A stretch of DNA of 64,000 nucleotides from Platanthera guangdongensis (lineage: Eukaryota; Streptophyta; Magnoliopsida; Asparagales; Orchidaceae): assembly GCA_039583875.1 (NCBI GenBank), contig CM077164.1, positions 69,347,628-69,411,627 of the forward strand, read 5' to 3'. A program made the translations under genes and the position numbers. Under the pieces are notes generated by a model. It worked only from the letters and a program-made list of their open reading frames with translations. It was not told the origin of the DNA and did no database searches. Below are positions 44,915-55,725 of the stretch, piece after piece. Position 1 is the stretch's first letter, and each line of letters begins with the position of its first letter.

Positions 44915-46771
44915 TTATAGATCGAGGAGGGTTATGGTTTCGTAATGCTCGATCACTAGGTCGCCCGCGATGTATAACTTAAGCCGATGACCGTTTACTT
45001 TAAACGAACCTCTTTCCGGGTGGGAGACGAGTACGGTCCCATATGGAAAGACTTCATCAACTAAGAAGGGACCGGACCATCTAGATTTTAGTTTATCCGG
45101 AAAAAGCTTAAGGCGTGAATTATAAAGAAGGACAAGATCGCCCGGAGAAAATATTTTTGGGGACTTTAAATTTCGATCGTGATATAACTTAGAACGCTCC
45201 TTATAGAATTTATTGCTCTCGTAAGCGTTCGCACGCCATTCATCGAGCTCGTTTAGTTGCAGTTTTCTATTCTGAGCGGCTAAGTTGGAGTCGAGGTTTA
45301 AGAGTTTTAAAGCCCAAAGAGCGCGATGCTCTAATTCTACGGGTAAATGGCACGCTTTGCCGTAGACTAACCGGAATGGCGTACAACCAATTGCGGTTTT
45401 GTATGCCGTCCGATACGCCCACAACGCATCGTCGAGTTTAACGGACCAATCTTTCATATTTAGCGAAACGGTTTTTTCTAAAATTCGCTTAATCTCTCGA
45501 TTTACTACCTCGACTTGGCCACTTGTTTGCGGGTGGTAGGGGGTGGCAAGCTTGTGCGTAACTCCGTATTTAGCTAACGTCTTAGCCATAAGAGCGTTAC
45601 AGAAATGCGTTCCCCTATCACTAACAATTGCGCGAGGCGTGTCGAAGCGAGAAAATAATTTTTTAAGAAATGTAACGACGACTCGCGCATCGTTGGTGGG
45701 GAGAGCTTGCGCTTCCGCCCACCTCGATACGTAGTCCACCGCTACTAAAATATACATATTTTTGAAAGACTGAGGTAGGGGGCCAACAAAATCTATGCCC
45801 CACAAATCGAAGACTTCGCACTCTAAAAACATATTTTGGGGCATCTCGTCGCGACGAGAGATGTTACCCGACCGCTGACAGCTATCGCATGCGCGCACAA
45901 AATTATGCGCGTCTTTAAAGAGAGTGGGCCAAAAGTAGCCCGCCTCTAGCGCCTTCCGAGCGGTCTGGTTGGCTTGATAGTGCCCACCGGCTGGACCCTC
46001 GTGGCAGTGCTTAAGAATTTGTAAGCACTCCACACCCGCAATGCATCTTCGGACCGCTTGGTCCGCGCAGATACGAAAAAGAAATGGGTCCTCCCAAAAG
46101 AAATTTTTCAAGTCAGAAAAGAATTTCTTCTTTTGGTGACTTGAAAACTCTTTTGGAAGCACCCGCGCTACTAAGAAATTTGCAAAATCTGCGAACCAAG
46201 GCGAAGATGACGAAGATTTATTAATGGCAAGAAGGCGTTCCTCGGTGAATCTGTCATTTATTTCAGATTCGACGAGCGCTTCCGCACCCGGATTTTCTAA
46301 ACGGGAGAGGTGGTCTGCCGCTAGATTTTCCGCTCCCCGCTTACCTCGGATCTCCAAATCAAACTCTTGTAGGAGGAGAATCCATCGAAGAAGGCGGGGC
46401 TTCACATCATTTTTAGCTAATAAATATTTAAGCGCGGAATGATCGGTAAAAACGATAACTTTAGATAGCGTTATATACGAGCGAAACTTATCAAAAGCGA
46501 AAACGACGGCTAAGAGTTCCTTTTCCGTTGTCGTGTAATTTACTTGTGCGGAAGTGAGCGTTTTGCTAGCGTAATAAATAGGATGAAAATGTTTTTCTAC
46601 GCGTTGGCCAAGAACGGCACCTAAGGCAATATCACTAGCGTCGCACATTATTTCGAACGGAAGGGACCAATTAGGGGCCACCAAAATTGGTGAAGTGATA
46701 AGTTTTTGTTTTATTAAATTAAAGGCGGACTCGCATTCGCTACTAAAGATGAAACGTGATTCCTTTTCCAA
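44915..46771 (-). CDS. B RNase H and integrase, open
   Basis: 618 codons. Numbered from the first Met of the open frame, which is only the point after the last frameshift, not a real start. RNase [10 protein letters not shown] (Asp44), [24 protein letters not shown], ending AADHLSRLE near residue 158. Integrase: H2C2 finger at residues 256-299 ([21 protein letters not shown]), core D327 (WGIDFVGP), D385 (VSDRGTHF) and E421 ([10 protein letters not shown]) with 35 residues between the last two. The C-terminal module has [20 protein letters not shown] (GPY/F type) and no chromodomain. All catalytic residues are present, so this part could be functional if made. It matches A throughout. Confidence 0.92.
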   Translation of the reverse strand: MEKESRFIFSSECESAFNLIKQKLITSPILVAPNWSLPFEIMCDASDIALGAVLGQRVEKHFHPIYYASKTLTSAQVNYTTTEKELLAVVFAFDKFRSYITLSKVIVFTDHSALKYLLAKNDVKPRLLRWILLLQEFDLEIRGKRGAENLAADHLSRLENPGAEALVESEINDRFTEERLLAINKSSSSSPWFADFANFLVARVLPKEFSSHQKKKFFSDLKNFFWEDPFLFRICADQAVRRCIAGVECLQILKHCHEGPAGGHYQANQTARKALEAGYFWPTLFKDAHNFVRACDSCQRSGNISRRDEMPQNMFLECEVFDLWGIDFVGPLPQSFKNMYILVAVDYVSRWAEAQALPTNDARVVVTFLKKLFSRFDTPRAIVSDRGTHFCNALMAKTLAKYGVTHKLATPYHPQTSGQVEVVNREIKRILEKTVSLNMKDWSVKLDDALWAYRTAYKTAIGCTPFRLVYGKACHLPVELEHRALWALKLLNLDSNLAAQNRKLQLNELDEWRANAYESNKFYKERSKLYHDRNLKSPKIFSPGDLVLLYNSRLKLFPDKLKSRWSGPFLVDEVFPYGTVLVSHPERGSFKVNGHRLKLYIAGDLVIEHYETITLLDL

Positions 46772-46799
46772 GAGGTGAGTAAGCGGCTTTGTTATTTTT

Positions 46800-48435
46800 G
46801 AAAAGTCTTGAATGAAGCGTCGATAAAAGCCCGCATGGCCTAAGAAACTCCTAAAGATTTTACGTTTGTTGGATGCGGAAGTTTTTCTATAATTTCTATC
46901 TTGGCCTTATCCACCTCTATCCCCTTAGACGAAATCATATGGCCGAGGACAAAACCTCCTCGAACCATAAAGTTGCATTTTTTCCCAATTTAAAACAAGA
47001 CTTGTGTCCTCGCACCGTTGAAGGACACGATCTAAATTGTGAAGGAAATCGGGAAAAGAGCGTCCGAAAACAGAGAAGTCATCCATAAAGACTTCCATAA
47101 TGTCTTCTACTAGCTCGCCAAAGATCGCTAGCATACATCTTTGGAATGTAGCTGGCGCGTTGCAGAGTCCAAATGGCATTCTTCGATATGCGAAGGTGCC
47201 AAACGGGCAAGTAAAAGTTGTTTTCTCTTGATCATCGGGGGAAATGGGGATTTGGAAAAACCCCGATAAACCATCAAGAAAACAATAATACGGATGACCG
47301 GATAAACGCTCAAAAATCTGGTCCAGAAATGGCAGAGGGAAATGGTCCTTGCGGGTGGCATCATTAAGTTTTCTATAATCGATGCACACTCGCCAACCCG
47401 TAACAGTACGAGTTGGGACAAGCTCTTTATGCTCATTCGCCACTACGGTAAGGCCGCCCTTCTTGGGCACGACATGCACGGGACTAACCCATGCACTGTC
47501 CGAAGTAGGGTAGATAATCCCCGCATCTAATAACTTAATAATTTCGGCTTTAACGACATCTTTCATGTTTGGGTTAAGACGACGTTGCGGCTGAATCGTT
47601 TTGCGGCAATTATCGTTAAGAAAAATCTTATGTGTGCAAAAGGAGGGGATAATCCCCTTTAAGTCAGAGATTTGCCACGCAATTGCGTGGCGATGTTTAA
47701 ATAAAACTTCCAATAAATCGGAAGTCTCCGAATCACTCAAGTCCGAAGAAATGATAACGGGAAGTGTATCGCCTTTTCCCAAAAATGCGTATTTGAGTGA
47801 TGCGGGTAAGGGTTTGAGGTCTAGGATGGGCGATTCTTCTAGGAAGTTTTTAATGCCTATGTCTTTCTTGCCAATTGGTTCGAAAGGCAAGTCTAAAGAA
47901 GTATCCTCATCGCATTTAAAATTTTCGAGCGCATAAATATCGTCGTTTAAAAATACGGACTCGAAAACGGGAGAAGAACGATCTCCAAAAAAGGTATCTA
48001 AAGAGTAGCAGAAATCGTCGCTCGATGACAAATTGTCCATCGAGGGATTAATAGAGAAAGTAACTTGGTCATCGCCTACTCGGAGGAGAAGACTACCATT
48101 ACTAACATCTATTAGTGCGCGGGAGGTGGCAAGAAAATGGCGACCGAGTATTATTGGTACCTCGGCGTCCTCCTCGATATCTAAGATGACGAAGTCTACC
48201 GGGAAGGTAAACTTGTCGACTCGGACAAGGACGTACTCCACTACCCCGATAGGGAACTTAACCGAGCGATCCGCTAATTGGATGCGCATATTCGTAGGAC
48301 TAGGAGTACCCAAACCTAAACGTGAAAAGAGCGAGAACGGCATCAGATTAATGCTAGCCCCTAAATCAGCTAAGGCGTACTTTACTAATATATCGCCAAA
48401 AAGGCACGGGATGGAAAACTGTCCCGGGTCGTTTT
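46800..48435 (-). pseudogene. B protease and reverse transcriptase, frameshifted at the end
   Basis: Open from about 48430 to 46925 on the - strand. Protease: DPGQFSIPCLFGD, then YALADLGASINLMPFSLFSR, IQLADRSVKFPIGVVE, VPIILGRHFLATSRALID. Linker with acidic stretches. [79 protein letters not shown] (FMDD intact). After LVLNWEKMQL the frame shifts. The next piece ([20 protein letters not shown]) is in another frame and a second shift leads into the RNase H frame at 46771. At 48436-48450 the sequence becomes a TTTTG repeat and then K. Confidence 0.88.
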
Positions 48436-48455
48436 GTTTTGTTTTGTTTTGTGGG

Positions 48456-48952
48456 CCTTATTTATAGATGATGTATGCTTATTTGTAAAACGTTCTTACA
48501 ATTATGTCTATGTGATTGTTTGTGTTTATTATTTACTTGAGGTGCGCCATATATCCATCCACCAACATCCACCCTTGCCGCACTAGCAATTGCTAGTGGC
48601 GTGCGTTGCGAAGAGGTGCTTTCGACCCTCATTTCGCCATTCTAACCACCCCATCCGCGAGCCTACTCTTCCATCCGCCTAGCGATTCGGTGCATAGCAG
48701 CCCGACTAGTCTTCCATCCCGCCTGGCGAAGCATCGCATAGCGGCGTTGCATAGGAGTAGTTGTTAACCTTTTATTTTCTGTTTCCGCAACCATCAAAAC
48801 CCCCTTAGTTAGCTCCGACCTGAGGACTTCAATCTCAAGTCCTCCTAGAAATTAACTTCACCTTACTGTGTTCCTTGTGAGATCGATACTTGGGAAATCC
48901 CCCATTTTATATTACTTGTGCGACCGGTGCGCTTGCCGTATTACACGCATCA
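48456..48952 (+). repeat. K 5' LTR remnant
   Basis: Only the 3' part of the LTR, ending ATTACACGCATCA. Its left end abuts a TTTTG repeat and B protease. It contains GCCGCACTAGCAATTGCTAG, in which GCAATTGC is a perfect palindrome. No gene. Confidence 0.82.
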
Positions 48953-48958
48953 AGTTTT

Positions 48959-48976
48959 TGGCACCGCTGCCGGGGA
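48959..48976 (+). other. K primer binding site, tRNA-Asp type
   Basis: TGGCACCGCTGCCGGGGA, six bases inside the LTR end. It differs from TGGCGCCGTTGCCGGGGA at two positions. A leader of about 210 bp without genes follows, up to the ORF. Confidence 0.82.
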
Positions 48977-49184
48977 ACACAGTCGTGTGAGTTTTTGGAG
49001 AGGGAGATTATAGATTGAAGCCCTTTTCCATTTGTGCATATCATTTTTTTATTTGCTTTTGTTATTAGAATTTTTATTTTGCTTATTTCTTTTTCCCCTT
49101 TTCTGATTTTTGATTTAGATAGCAGATCCGTGCTATTTTCATTATAGCTGTGTAGCACTTTTTCAGCAATTATTTTTATTCGTG

Positions 49185-50405
49185 ATGGATCCTGATGCTA
49201 AGTGTCGTATCCTTGACACTTTGCGCCAATCCATCGATGTCATTGCTGCTATGAATGCCGAGCATTGCATTCGGTGTTTGTTATGTCAAGGTGTGGGCCA
49301 CATGTTGAAGGATTGCCCTTGTTTGTGCAAGCCTTCTCCCTCTGAGGGCGTGTTCCCAACAAACTCCCGTTCACGGAAGACTGTTGTGGACAGGCCTACC
49401 AGGGTGTTGTCTGGCCCATACACTGACATAACACACCTTGCTCATTCTTTACCCGTTGAGATTACTGAAGAATCTCTGGCCGCATACGGCTCTTTCATGG
49501 GTCCCTCGATCCCTTTTTACGGGCTTTCCTTGAGTGATGATCACTCTGGTGTTAGCCAACAAAAAGAGGAGCAGGAACTCATGGACGCTCCTGTATGGGA
49601 CGATGAGATTGTTCCGGTCGTCGACGGGTGGCGTCAACGAATGATTTTGCGATGGGACCTGCTCATTCAGTGCTTGATTTTGAGAGCAGCTTTGCCCCTC
49701 CGCAATTTTTGTCCGGATTGTGCTACTCCGTTTTTGTGTGAGTCAGTTGATGAGGCCGTATTTGTGGATGATTCGGTGCCCGAGGTTGCGACGAAGTGGG
49801 ATGATGATTCCTCTATCTCCGACGGAGAAAGTGGATCTTCGGAACACTTTTACGCACCGCGGTGGGATGAGGAATACCCTCTTTCCGATGCAGAGGTTTG
49901 CACCTCCTTATTGGATGAGGCCGTTCCTCTTACCATCGCGGACCCTGAGTTCTCGGATTCCCCTCGGTACGACTCGTATGATACCGACAGGGATCTCTGC
50001 TTGGATCCTGCTGAGAGTGATACCGGGATCACTCTCCCTATTTCTGATTATTTTAGTTCTTCTTCTCTTTTATTACTTGATCCCCCTTCTTTATCTGAGC
50101 CTGTGCAGGATGAGTCTCCACAGGTACATTGGGATGATGATGAGCTTTGTGCTCATGTCATTGCCATCGCCTCCTGCGGGCCTGTGATAGACGATACCTT
50201 GCTAGGCAAGGATTCATTTTGTGATAAGATGAGCGAGGACCAGGCCTCCTCCTCATCCTATTTCCTATTTCCTCTGCCTGCGAGGAGCAGGTATGATTAT
50301 TTAGGCAGAGGGGTAACTGCTCTATCACCGTATCGGTACCCGTTACCGAAACGGATATTGGAACAGTTACCTGTGCATTTTTTATTTCATAGGCCTATAA
50401 GCTAG
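49185..50405 (+). CDS. K ORF: acidic gag-like protein with a CCHC zinc knuckle and repeated W-D-D/E motifs
   Basis: 406 codons from ATG 49185 (MDPDAKCRILDTL) to TAG 50403-50405, fully open in a region where most frames are broken. Near the N-terminus is a canonical zinc knuckle, CLLCQGVGHMLKDC (residues 31-44, C-X2-C-X4-H-X4-C), preceded by a short helical segment. The rest is strongly acidic and serine-rich, with W-D-[DE]-[DE] at residues 138, 205, 227 and 316, and a basic tail (SPYRYPLPKRILEQLP). I recognise no capsid domain, protease or enzyme, and no known full-length family. The knuckle suggests binding of element RNA. The acidic W motifs could dock to a partner's gag. Both roles are inference. 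An open frame in a non-autonomous element hints at selection or youth. Confidence 0.8.
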   Translation: MDPDAKCRILDTLRQSIDVIAAMNAEHCIRCLLCQGVGHMLKDCPCLCKPSPSEGVFPTNSRSRKTVVDRPTRVLSGPYTDITHLAHSLPVEITEESLAAYGSFMGPSIPFYGLSLSDDHSGVSQQKEEQELMDAPVWDDEIVPVVDGWRQRMILRWDLLIQCLILRAALPLRNFCPDCATPFLCESVDEAVFVDDSVPEVATKWDDDSSISDGESGSSEHFYAPRWDEEYPLSDAEVCTSLLDEAVPLTIADPEFSDSPRYDSYDTDRDLCLDPAESDTGITLPISDYFSSSSLLLLDPPSLSEPVQDESPQVHWDDDELCAHVIAIASCGPVIDDTLLGKDSFCDKMSEDQASSSSYFLFPLPARSRYDYLGRGVTALSPYRYPLPKRILEQLPVHFLFHRPIS

Positions 50406-52162
50406 AACTGTTTAGAATTTAATAAGTCGTGCTGGGATGACAATAACCCCAGTACTTATCTTTCATTTCCTGCATTTTATTTTTCTTATCTATTTTTAGT
50501 TTTAGCATTTCCTTTTTGTATATTTTGTTTTGTTTTTGCGGAGCTCACCCCTGCAGGTATTCTTGGCAAATTGCATTGGCGGGGTTCTGATTCTTCGTAT
50601 GGCGGGCCTGGTTCAGGATTACACGCGTCTTCTGGTATGCTCACTGGCTGAGCATTGGGTAACCTCTTCCCTTAGCTCTTTATTATTTTAATTTCTATAT
50701 CATCTGCTGTATTGCTTAGTTTAAGTCTGGGGGAGAGATTTGTTACCTATTGCCGTGTACATTTCATGTGCATACTAGAAGCTTTTATTGTTTTATTTTG
50801 ATTAGTTCATTGCATCACACACCACTGCACCCACATGAGCGCGTGCTTAGCTTTTTGCGTGCCGCGAGTTAAACTCATTTCTTCGTTAGATTTGGGAAAA
50901 TTATGGTGCTGACATAGGATTGTGAGACGGAGTAAAATGTTGGCCTTGTTGTGATCCTAGTCAACTGCTTTCGTCTCGTGTAGAAATTGGAGTAGATTTA
51001 ATTTTTCTGTATGCTGTTAGTTTTATATTTTTCTAATTGCGTAAATATTTTTTATTCTACTCAAAAGTTGGTGAATCCTGTGTGAATCCGACGGTAGCTT
51101 AGGGATGTGTGTAGACGGTCGTTAGTTTTGTATTGCTCGAGTCGGGAGGATGGATAGTCTTTCTCGTTGGCTAAGAACTTGCCCAAGCTATTATTGAAGC
51201 ATGGGTATAGGTTAGTCATGCATGAGTGTGATGTAGGCCATCATTTTGGCTCGGTTGAGCTTTGTACCATTCCTAACGTCTTATCCTCGCTAGCCCCGTT
51301 GTGCCTACCCCTCCTTTTGATTCAGCTCCACTATGATTTCACCAAAGCCTCATATCCGATCCTAGTCGCACACCCAAGTTGAGCTTTAGAGTTTTACATT
51401 TTCATTTTGGGATGTGATGTGGTGATTTTAATTGTGAAAATGTGGCAGTGCTCCCAAGTTTATATCTGCTGAATTGTGAAAATAAAATGAGAAAAAGAAA
51501 AAGAAAAATATTTGTAAAGAAAAAGAAAAAAGAAAAAAAAAGTGAAAAGGAAAAGTAAAAGTAAAAGTAAAATTGAAAATCATTTTGGAAATGTGATTAT
51601 ATTTGGAGTAGGCGGTGCACACACCCATATGTTAAAAGTTTAGTTTGGGGGTGTGGTGTACCCGCATATATTTTGGTTAGCTGATGGATTCCTTCATACT
51701 AGCTCCTTTGGGTTAGGTGCATAGCCTTCTTGTATATCTTTGTTTACCTCACTGAAACCCAAGCCCCATCTCTTCACCTAAAGTCCTACTGATTCGTGTG
51801 TGAACCAAACCAGTGCCGTGGAGAGAATGCGAAAAGGCAAGCATATGGTCACCGACATTGGTGGATTCCTTTGGAGGTTATCCCGAGCCCTGATCTTTGG
51901 CAATGCTCGCCTAGCGATTAGTCTACTTTCTCCCTACGCGTGACCTGATGATTCACCGTGATTCCATTTTTGAGTAATAATAAAATTTTGATACGCATTG
52001 TGAAAAGTATAAACTATTTTGTATACTTAGAAATTTCTTCTATTATATTTTTACGCACGCGAGCATGCGACTTCGCATGGTACTTCGTATCGCAATTTCT
52101 TTGTTAACTAATATTTTTCCCTATCTGCTTAGATTTTGTTTGCTCGGGACGCGCAAACAGTT
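50406..52162 (+). other. K noncoding region between ORF and PPT
   Basis: About 1.75 kb. It contains an internal TTTAAGTCTGGGGGAGAG (near 50720-50737), a PPT-like site as in A and B, and an A/G-rich stretch at 51480-51580. Short open frames (for example 51167-51382) resemble nothing I know. Confidence 0.6.
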
Positions 52163-52175
52163 AAGTCTGGGGGTG
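52163..52175 (+). other. K polypurine tract
   Basis: AAGTCTGGGGGTG directly before the LTR start TGATGAGTCC. Confidence 0.85.
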
Positions 52176-52444
52176 TGATGAGTCCACTTTATATACCTTT
52201 TTTCGGACTCATCTGAGCTAGTTTTCACGCATTTGCACTTCACTTTTAGTTCATTATCATATATATTTCATCCTGTCTTTATTTCCATAGGAAGTCCACA
52301 TTTTAGCCCGTGGTTGTGTTTTGTGTTATTCTTTTAGTCTGTACTCCTTTTTGTTATTGTCTAGAATGTCTACACAGATTAGTGAGTGGTTTTTCCTTTC
52401 GGTATAGGGGTCGTGTGCGTGTTCCGGGATGGTTGTGAAACAGG

Positions 52445-52800
52445 AATACTGCGCACGATCATGGGATCTAATGCGCACGACCACTGGTCGTGCGCCCATG
52501 ATCGTGTGCACTACTCTACGTTTTCTAGAATCAGCCTGGGGTAAGCGCACGACCACTGGACATATTGCGCACGACCACTGGTCGTGCACCACTGATCGTG
52601 TGCATTGATTCCTCATTTCTGGAGTCCTGTCTGGGTAATCGCACGATCATTGGACTTAGTGCGCACGACCACTGGTCGTGCGCCACTACTCGTGCGCATT
52701 ATCCCAGTTCTTCTTCCTGATATTCCATGCCAGTGCGCACGAGCATAGGACATAGTGCGCACGACCACTGGTCGTGCGCCTGTGATCGTGCGCATTGTTC
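52445..52800. repeat. Four tandem ~94-bp units with a 23-bp palindrome in the K LTR
   Basis: GCGCACGACCA-C-TGGTCGTGCGC (11-bp arms, one central base) at 52473-52495, 52567-52589 (one arm base changed), 52661-52683 and 52757-52779. The spacings are 94, 94 and 96 bp. Between them are half-sites such as GATCGTGTGCA and GCACGATCAT. The array ends 14 bp before the TATA box. Confidence 0.9.
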
Positions 52801-52813
52801 ATTTCTGCTTTTG

Positions 52814-52822
52814 TATAAATAG
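52814..52822 (+). promoter_or_regulatory. K LTR TATA box
   Basis: TATAAATAG, a strong TATA match, followed after about 30 bp by AATCAAAAGATCCGC. It is the likely start region of K RNA. Confidence 0.65.
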
Positions 52823-53374
52823 TGCAGGTCTCGCCCTAATCAAAAGATCCGCAGATCGCTCGCCTTCTCCGCCGTTTTCCGCCTTCTCCGTCGTTCCCCT
52901 TCATCTTCCACCCTAGGGAGGTGCTCCGGGCAAGCGTTCACCGCCAAATCCAAGCCGGAGCTTCCTCTCGGCCTCCTCCATCATCTCTTGGGTTCATTTC
53001 AAGTTTCAACGCCATAGCCATCAAGCAAAGGAAGCTTTCAACTTTCGTCCGCTGTCGTGAGACGAAGAAGACGGTCCATTGGAAGGTGGTGACAGCCCTT
53101 CTCTATCCCGGAAGCAGTTGAGGACCGAGCTTGGACGCGGAATGACAACCCGACGATTCCAACCGTGAATCCTCAGCAAGACTTCGGATTCGGTCGATCT
53201 CTTGACTTGTTCTTCCTTTATTGTTGTTTATATGTTGTTGTAAACCTTATTTATAGATGATGTATGCTTATTTGTAAAATGTTCTTACAATTATGTCTAT
53301 GTGATTGTTTGTGTTTATTATTTACTTGAGGTGCGCCATATATCCATCCACTAACATCCACCCTTGCCGCACTA

Positions 53375-53386
53375 GCAACGGCGCCA
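53375..53386 (-). other. B primer binding site, tRNA-Asp type, cut at the K junction
   Basis: TGGCGCCGTTGC on the - strand, six bases inside the 5' LTR of B. The next bases of the normal site (CGGGGA) are replaced by K sequence, so the breakpoint lies inside the primer site, with a few bases (TTGC) common to both. Confidence 0.85.
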
Positions 53387-55700
53387 AAAACTTGATGGGC
53401 CCGCGAACAGACTCTTACTGTGGTTGGTTCGGTGAGTCGATCGCCGCGGGCTTGCTCGGGTAGGCAAGTGCACCTATCGCAAGTAGTACTCGATATTCGG
53501 GGGAATACCGAGGTCGTATTGTTCTCGGGGTCGTGTTGACTATTCTTACTCCTCCGGGAGGACTATTATTTTACTGAAAGAAAGGTGGATTTTTTTTACT
53601 TAATAAAAGATGGAAAAGCAAAGGAGCGAAAAAACGATTTAGAAAATATTCGATGAAGGGTTAACGCTCGGCATCGAATCGGATTAAGACTAAAACAATT
53701 TTTAATAATTATAGCACTTAGTTTTCAAATTAATAAAAAGGCAACTTGGCCGTGGAGGTTCCACAAATGTGAGCGCACTTATCTCTAGGAATATTGGTCA
53801 CCTGAATGTTAAGACTATTCGACCGAACGTTAGTCCGACGAAGGATTCCTCTTAACGCCCGCTTTACGCTAAGAACCCCGTTATTGGGTGGGGAACCCAA
53901 TCCGGTAGAATTACGCTTGTCCTCTCTCGAGGGTATGCACGCAACTCTATTTACCCAGGGGTGATCGGTACATATGCACGGCCTCTCGGCTAGCTAGCAT
54001 ATGGACTACGGAAATAGGGCCCACACATCGATATGTGGTCCTACGCGTCGTAAATCCGGGGTAAACCTTAAGTCCTTAAATTAAAATGAAAATAAAGAGC
54101 TTCAATTATTAGAAATCATTTTAAATGTCCCAATGCTCTTCGATGCCGAGGCTAATAGCGATTAGCCACACATCGGTATGGGGACGGCTTATAATTTAGT
54201 GAGGCGCAAGTTCGAAATTAAACGCTAAAGATTATAAGAAGGGGACATAAGAAAAATAACAAACATTTAGAAAACTGAAAAGTTAGCTAAAACAAGAACT
54301 CACGCACACTCCAAATTATAAATTAAACAGAAACTAAGTTACACATAAAAGAAATTTGCATATTTAAAATTGCATGTCCCACTCAAACGAGTGGGGGCGG
54401 TAAATAAAAGCTGAAAATTGCAAGTCCTACTCAAACGAGTAGGACTGAAATGAAAGCGAGTTCTACTCAAATGAGTAGGAGAAAATAAATGCGATTACAG
54501 TGCTTTCTCATATATTTACAGGGAGAGAAAGATCCGTCCATTTAACTCAAGTGAGTAGGCGGAAAAATAAAGAAAGAAAATTACAAGTCCTACTCAAACG
54601 AGTAGGCAGGAAATAAAGTCCGGTCATTTAACTCAGGTGAGTAGGCGGAAAAATAAAGAAAGAAAATTACAAGTCCTACTCAAATGAGTAGGACTGAAAA
54701 TGAAAACGATGCGCCATTTAAATCTTAATGAGTAGGCGGAAATAAATGCACACAAACAAACACACACACTCCATATGAATTTTAAGAAAGCAATAAAGCT
54801 AACACATACACTCACACACTCTACAAAATTTGAACAAAGCATTAAAAGAAAGCATTAAAATTTAACACCTACACTCACACACTCTACAAAATTGAGGAAA
54901 GCAATAAAACGTTATACACTCACACACACAACATGAAAATTAAGAAGAACAAAAGAAAATTTATGCTCATACACTCACACACACTAATAACGAAGAAAAA
55001 TCAAAGTTACTTATAAATTAAAATAACAAGATTTCTACTCCTAAAACTTACCCAAAACACATAAAAAGAATAAATAAAAAGAGAATGAGCAAAAGGTTTT
55101 ACAAAATAAAGTCAAAAATCAAAGGTGCTCAAAAATTAAATCTATAACTTTTTCATTCTTAACAATTCATAAAAGTGATAAAAAAAGGTGAAAAGAAAAT
55201 AAAAATAACAAAAGAGGTTTTACAATCCTAAAAGAAAAACTAAGTAAAAAAAAGAACAAAATCACTTTTTAAATCTCTTTTATAAATTCATAAGAATGAA
55301 ATCCTAATTCTTTCAAGAAAAAGACATGGTGAAAAAGAGGAAAACCTATCATACCTAAGCATGAAGACAAGTTAAAAACATGTAAAGTAAATAAATTACA
55401 CTCATACACACACACACACATTTCATAAATGAAGAACAAAGATGAAACCAAGGATAAAAAGGAGAAGGAAAGTGGGCACAAGTGTTCATTCCAAAGCCAA
55501 ATATGAAGAGTAAATCTAACATTTTTATTGATTAAAGAAAACTATTACAAGCTATTACAAGACAATGCTAAAACAAAGACAAAATTGAAAGAAAAAGGGG
55601 AAAGAAATCTCCTTACATAGTAAGGAAATCACGGATGCAGCCCACAAAAATACACTAAAATGGCCCAAAAATCTGAACCCTTGGACGTTACAGAAATGGG

Positions 55701-55710
55701 CAATTTATAG
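55701..55710 (-). promoter_or_regulatory. B 5' LTR TATA box
   Basis: CTATAAATTG on the - strand, about 16 bp downstream of the dyad array in transcript direction. Confidence 0.6.
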
Positions 55711-55725
55711 GCAAAAAAATCTAAG

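Larger units (their letters stand above)
48456..53378 (+). mobile_element. Element K: non-autonomous LTR retrotransposon with one ORF, inside B, both LTRs trimmed
   Basis: A + strand unit: the last part of an LTR (48456-48952), a tRNA-Asp-type primer site, one long ORF (49185-50405), a noncoding stretch, PPT, and an LTR that starts at 52176 and stops at 53378. The two LTR parts overlap only over 134 bp (48456-48589 and 53245-53378), with two differences. Together they imply an LTR of about 1.57 kb. No protease, RT or integrase is present. The primer site and LTR start (TGATGA) suggest it depends on an Athila/Tat-type partner. Confidence 0.85.
52176..53378 (+). repeat. K 3' LTR, truncated
   Basis: TGATGAGTCC start, 94-bp tandem array with palindromes at 52445-52800, TATA box at 52814-52822, then a C/T-rich leader. 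It stops at GCACTAGCAA, where the primer site of B begins. About 360 bp present in the 5' remnant are missing. Confidence 0.85.

Noticed and set aside
52445..52800. CRISPR-like regular repeat array
   Set aside because: Regular spacing and palindromic repeats, but only four units, spacers are similar to each other (a tandem duplication), and it sits in the LTR of a plant retroelement.
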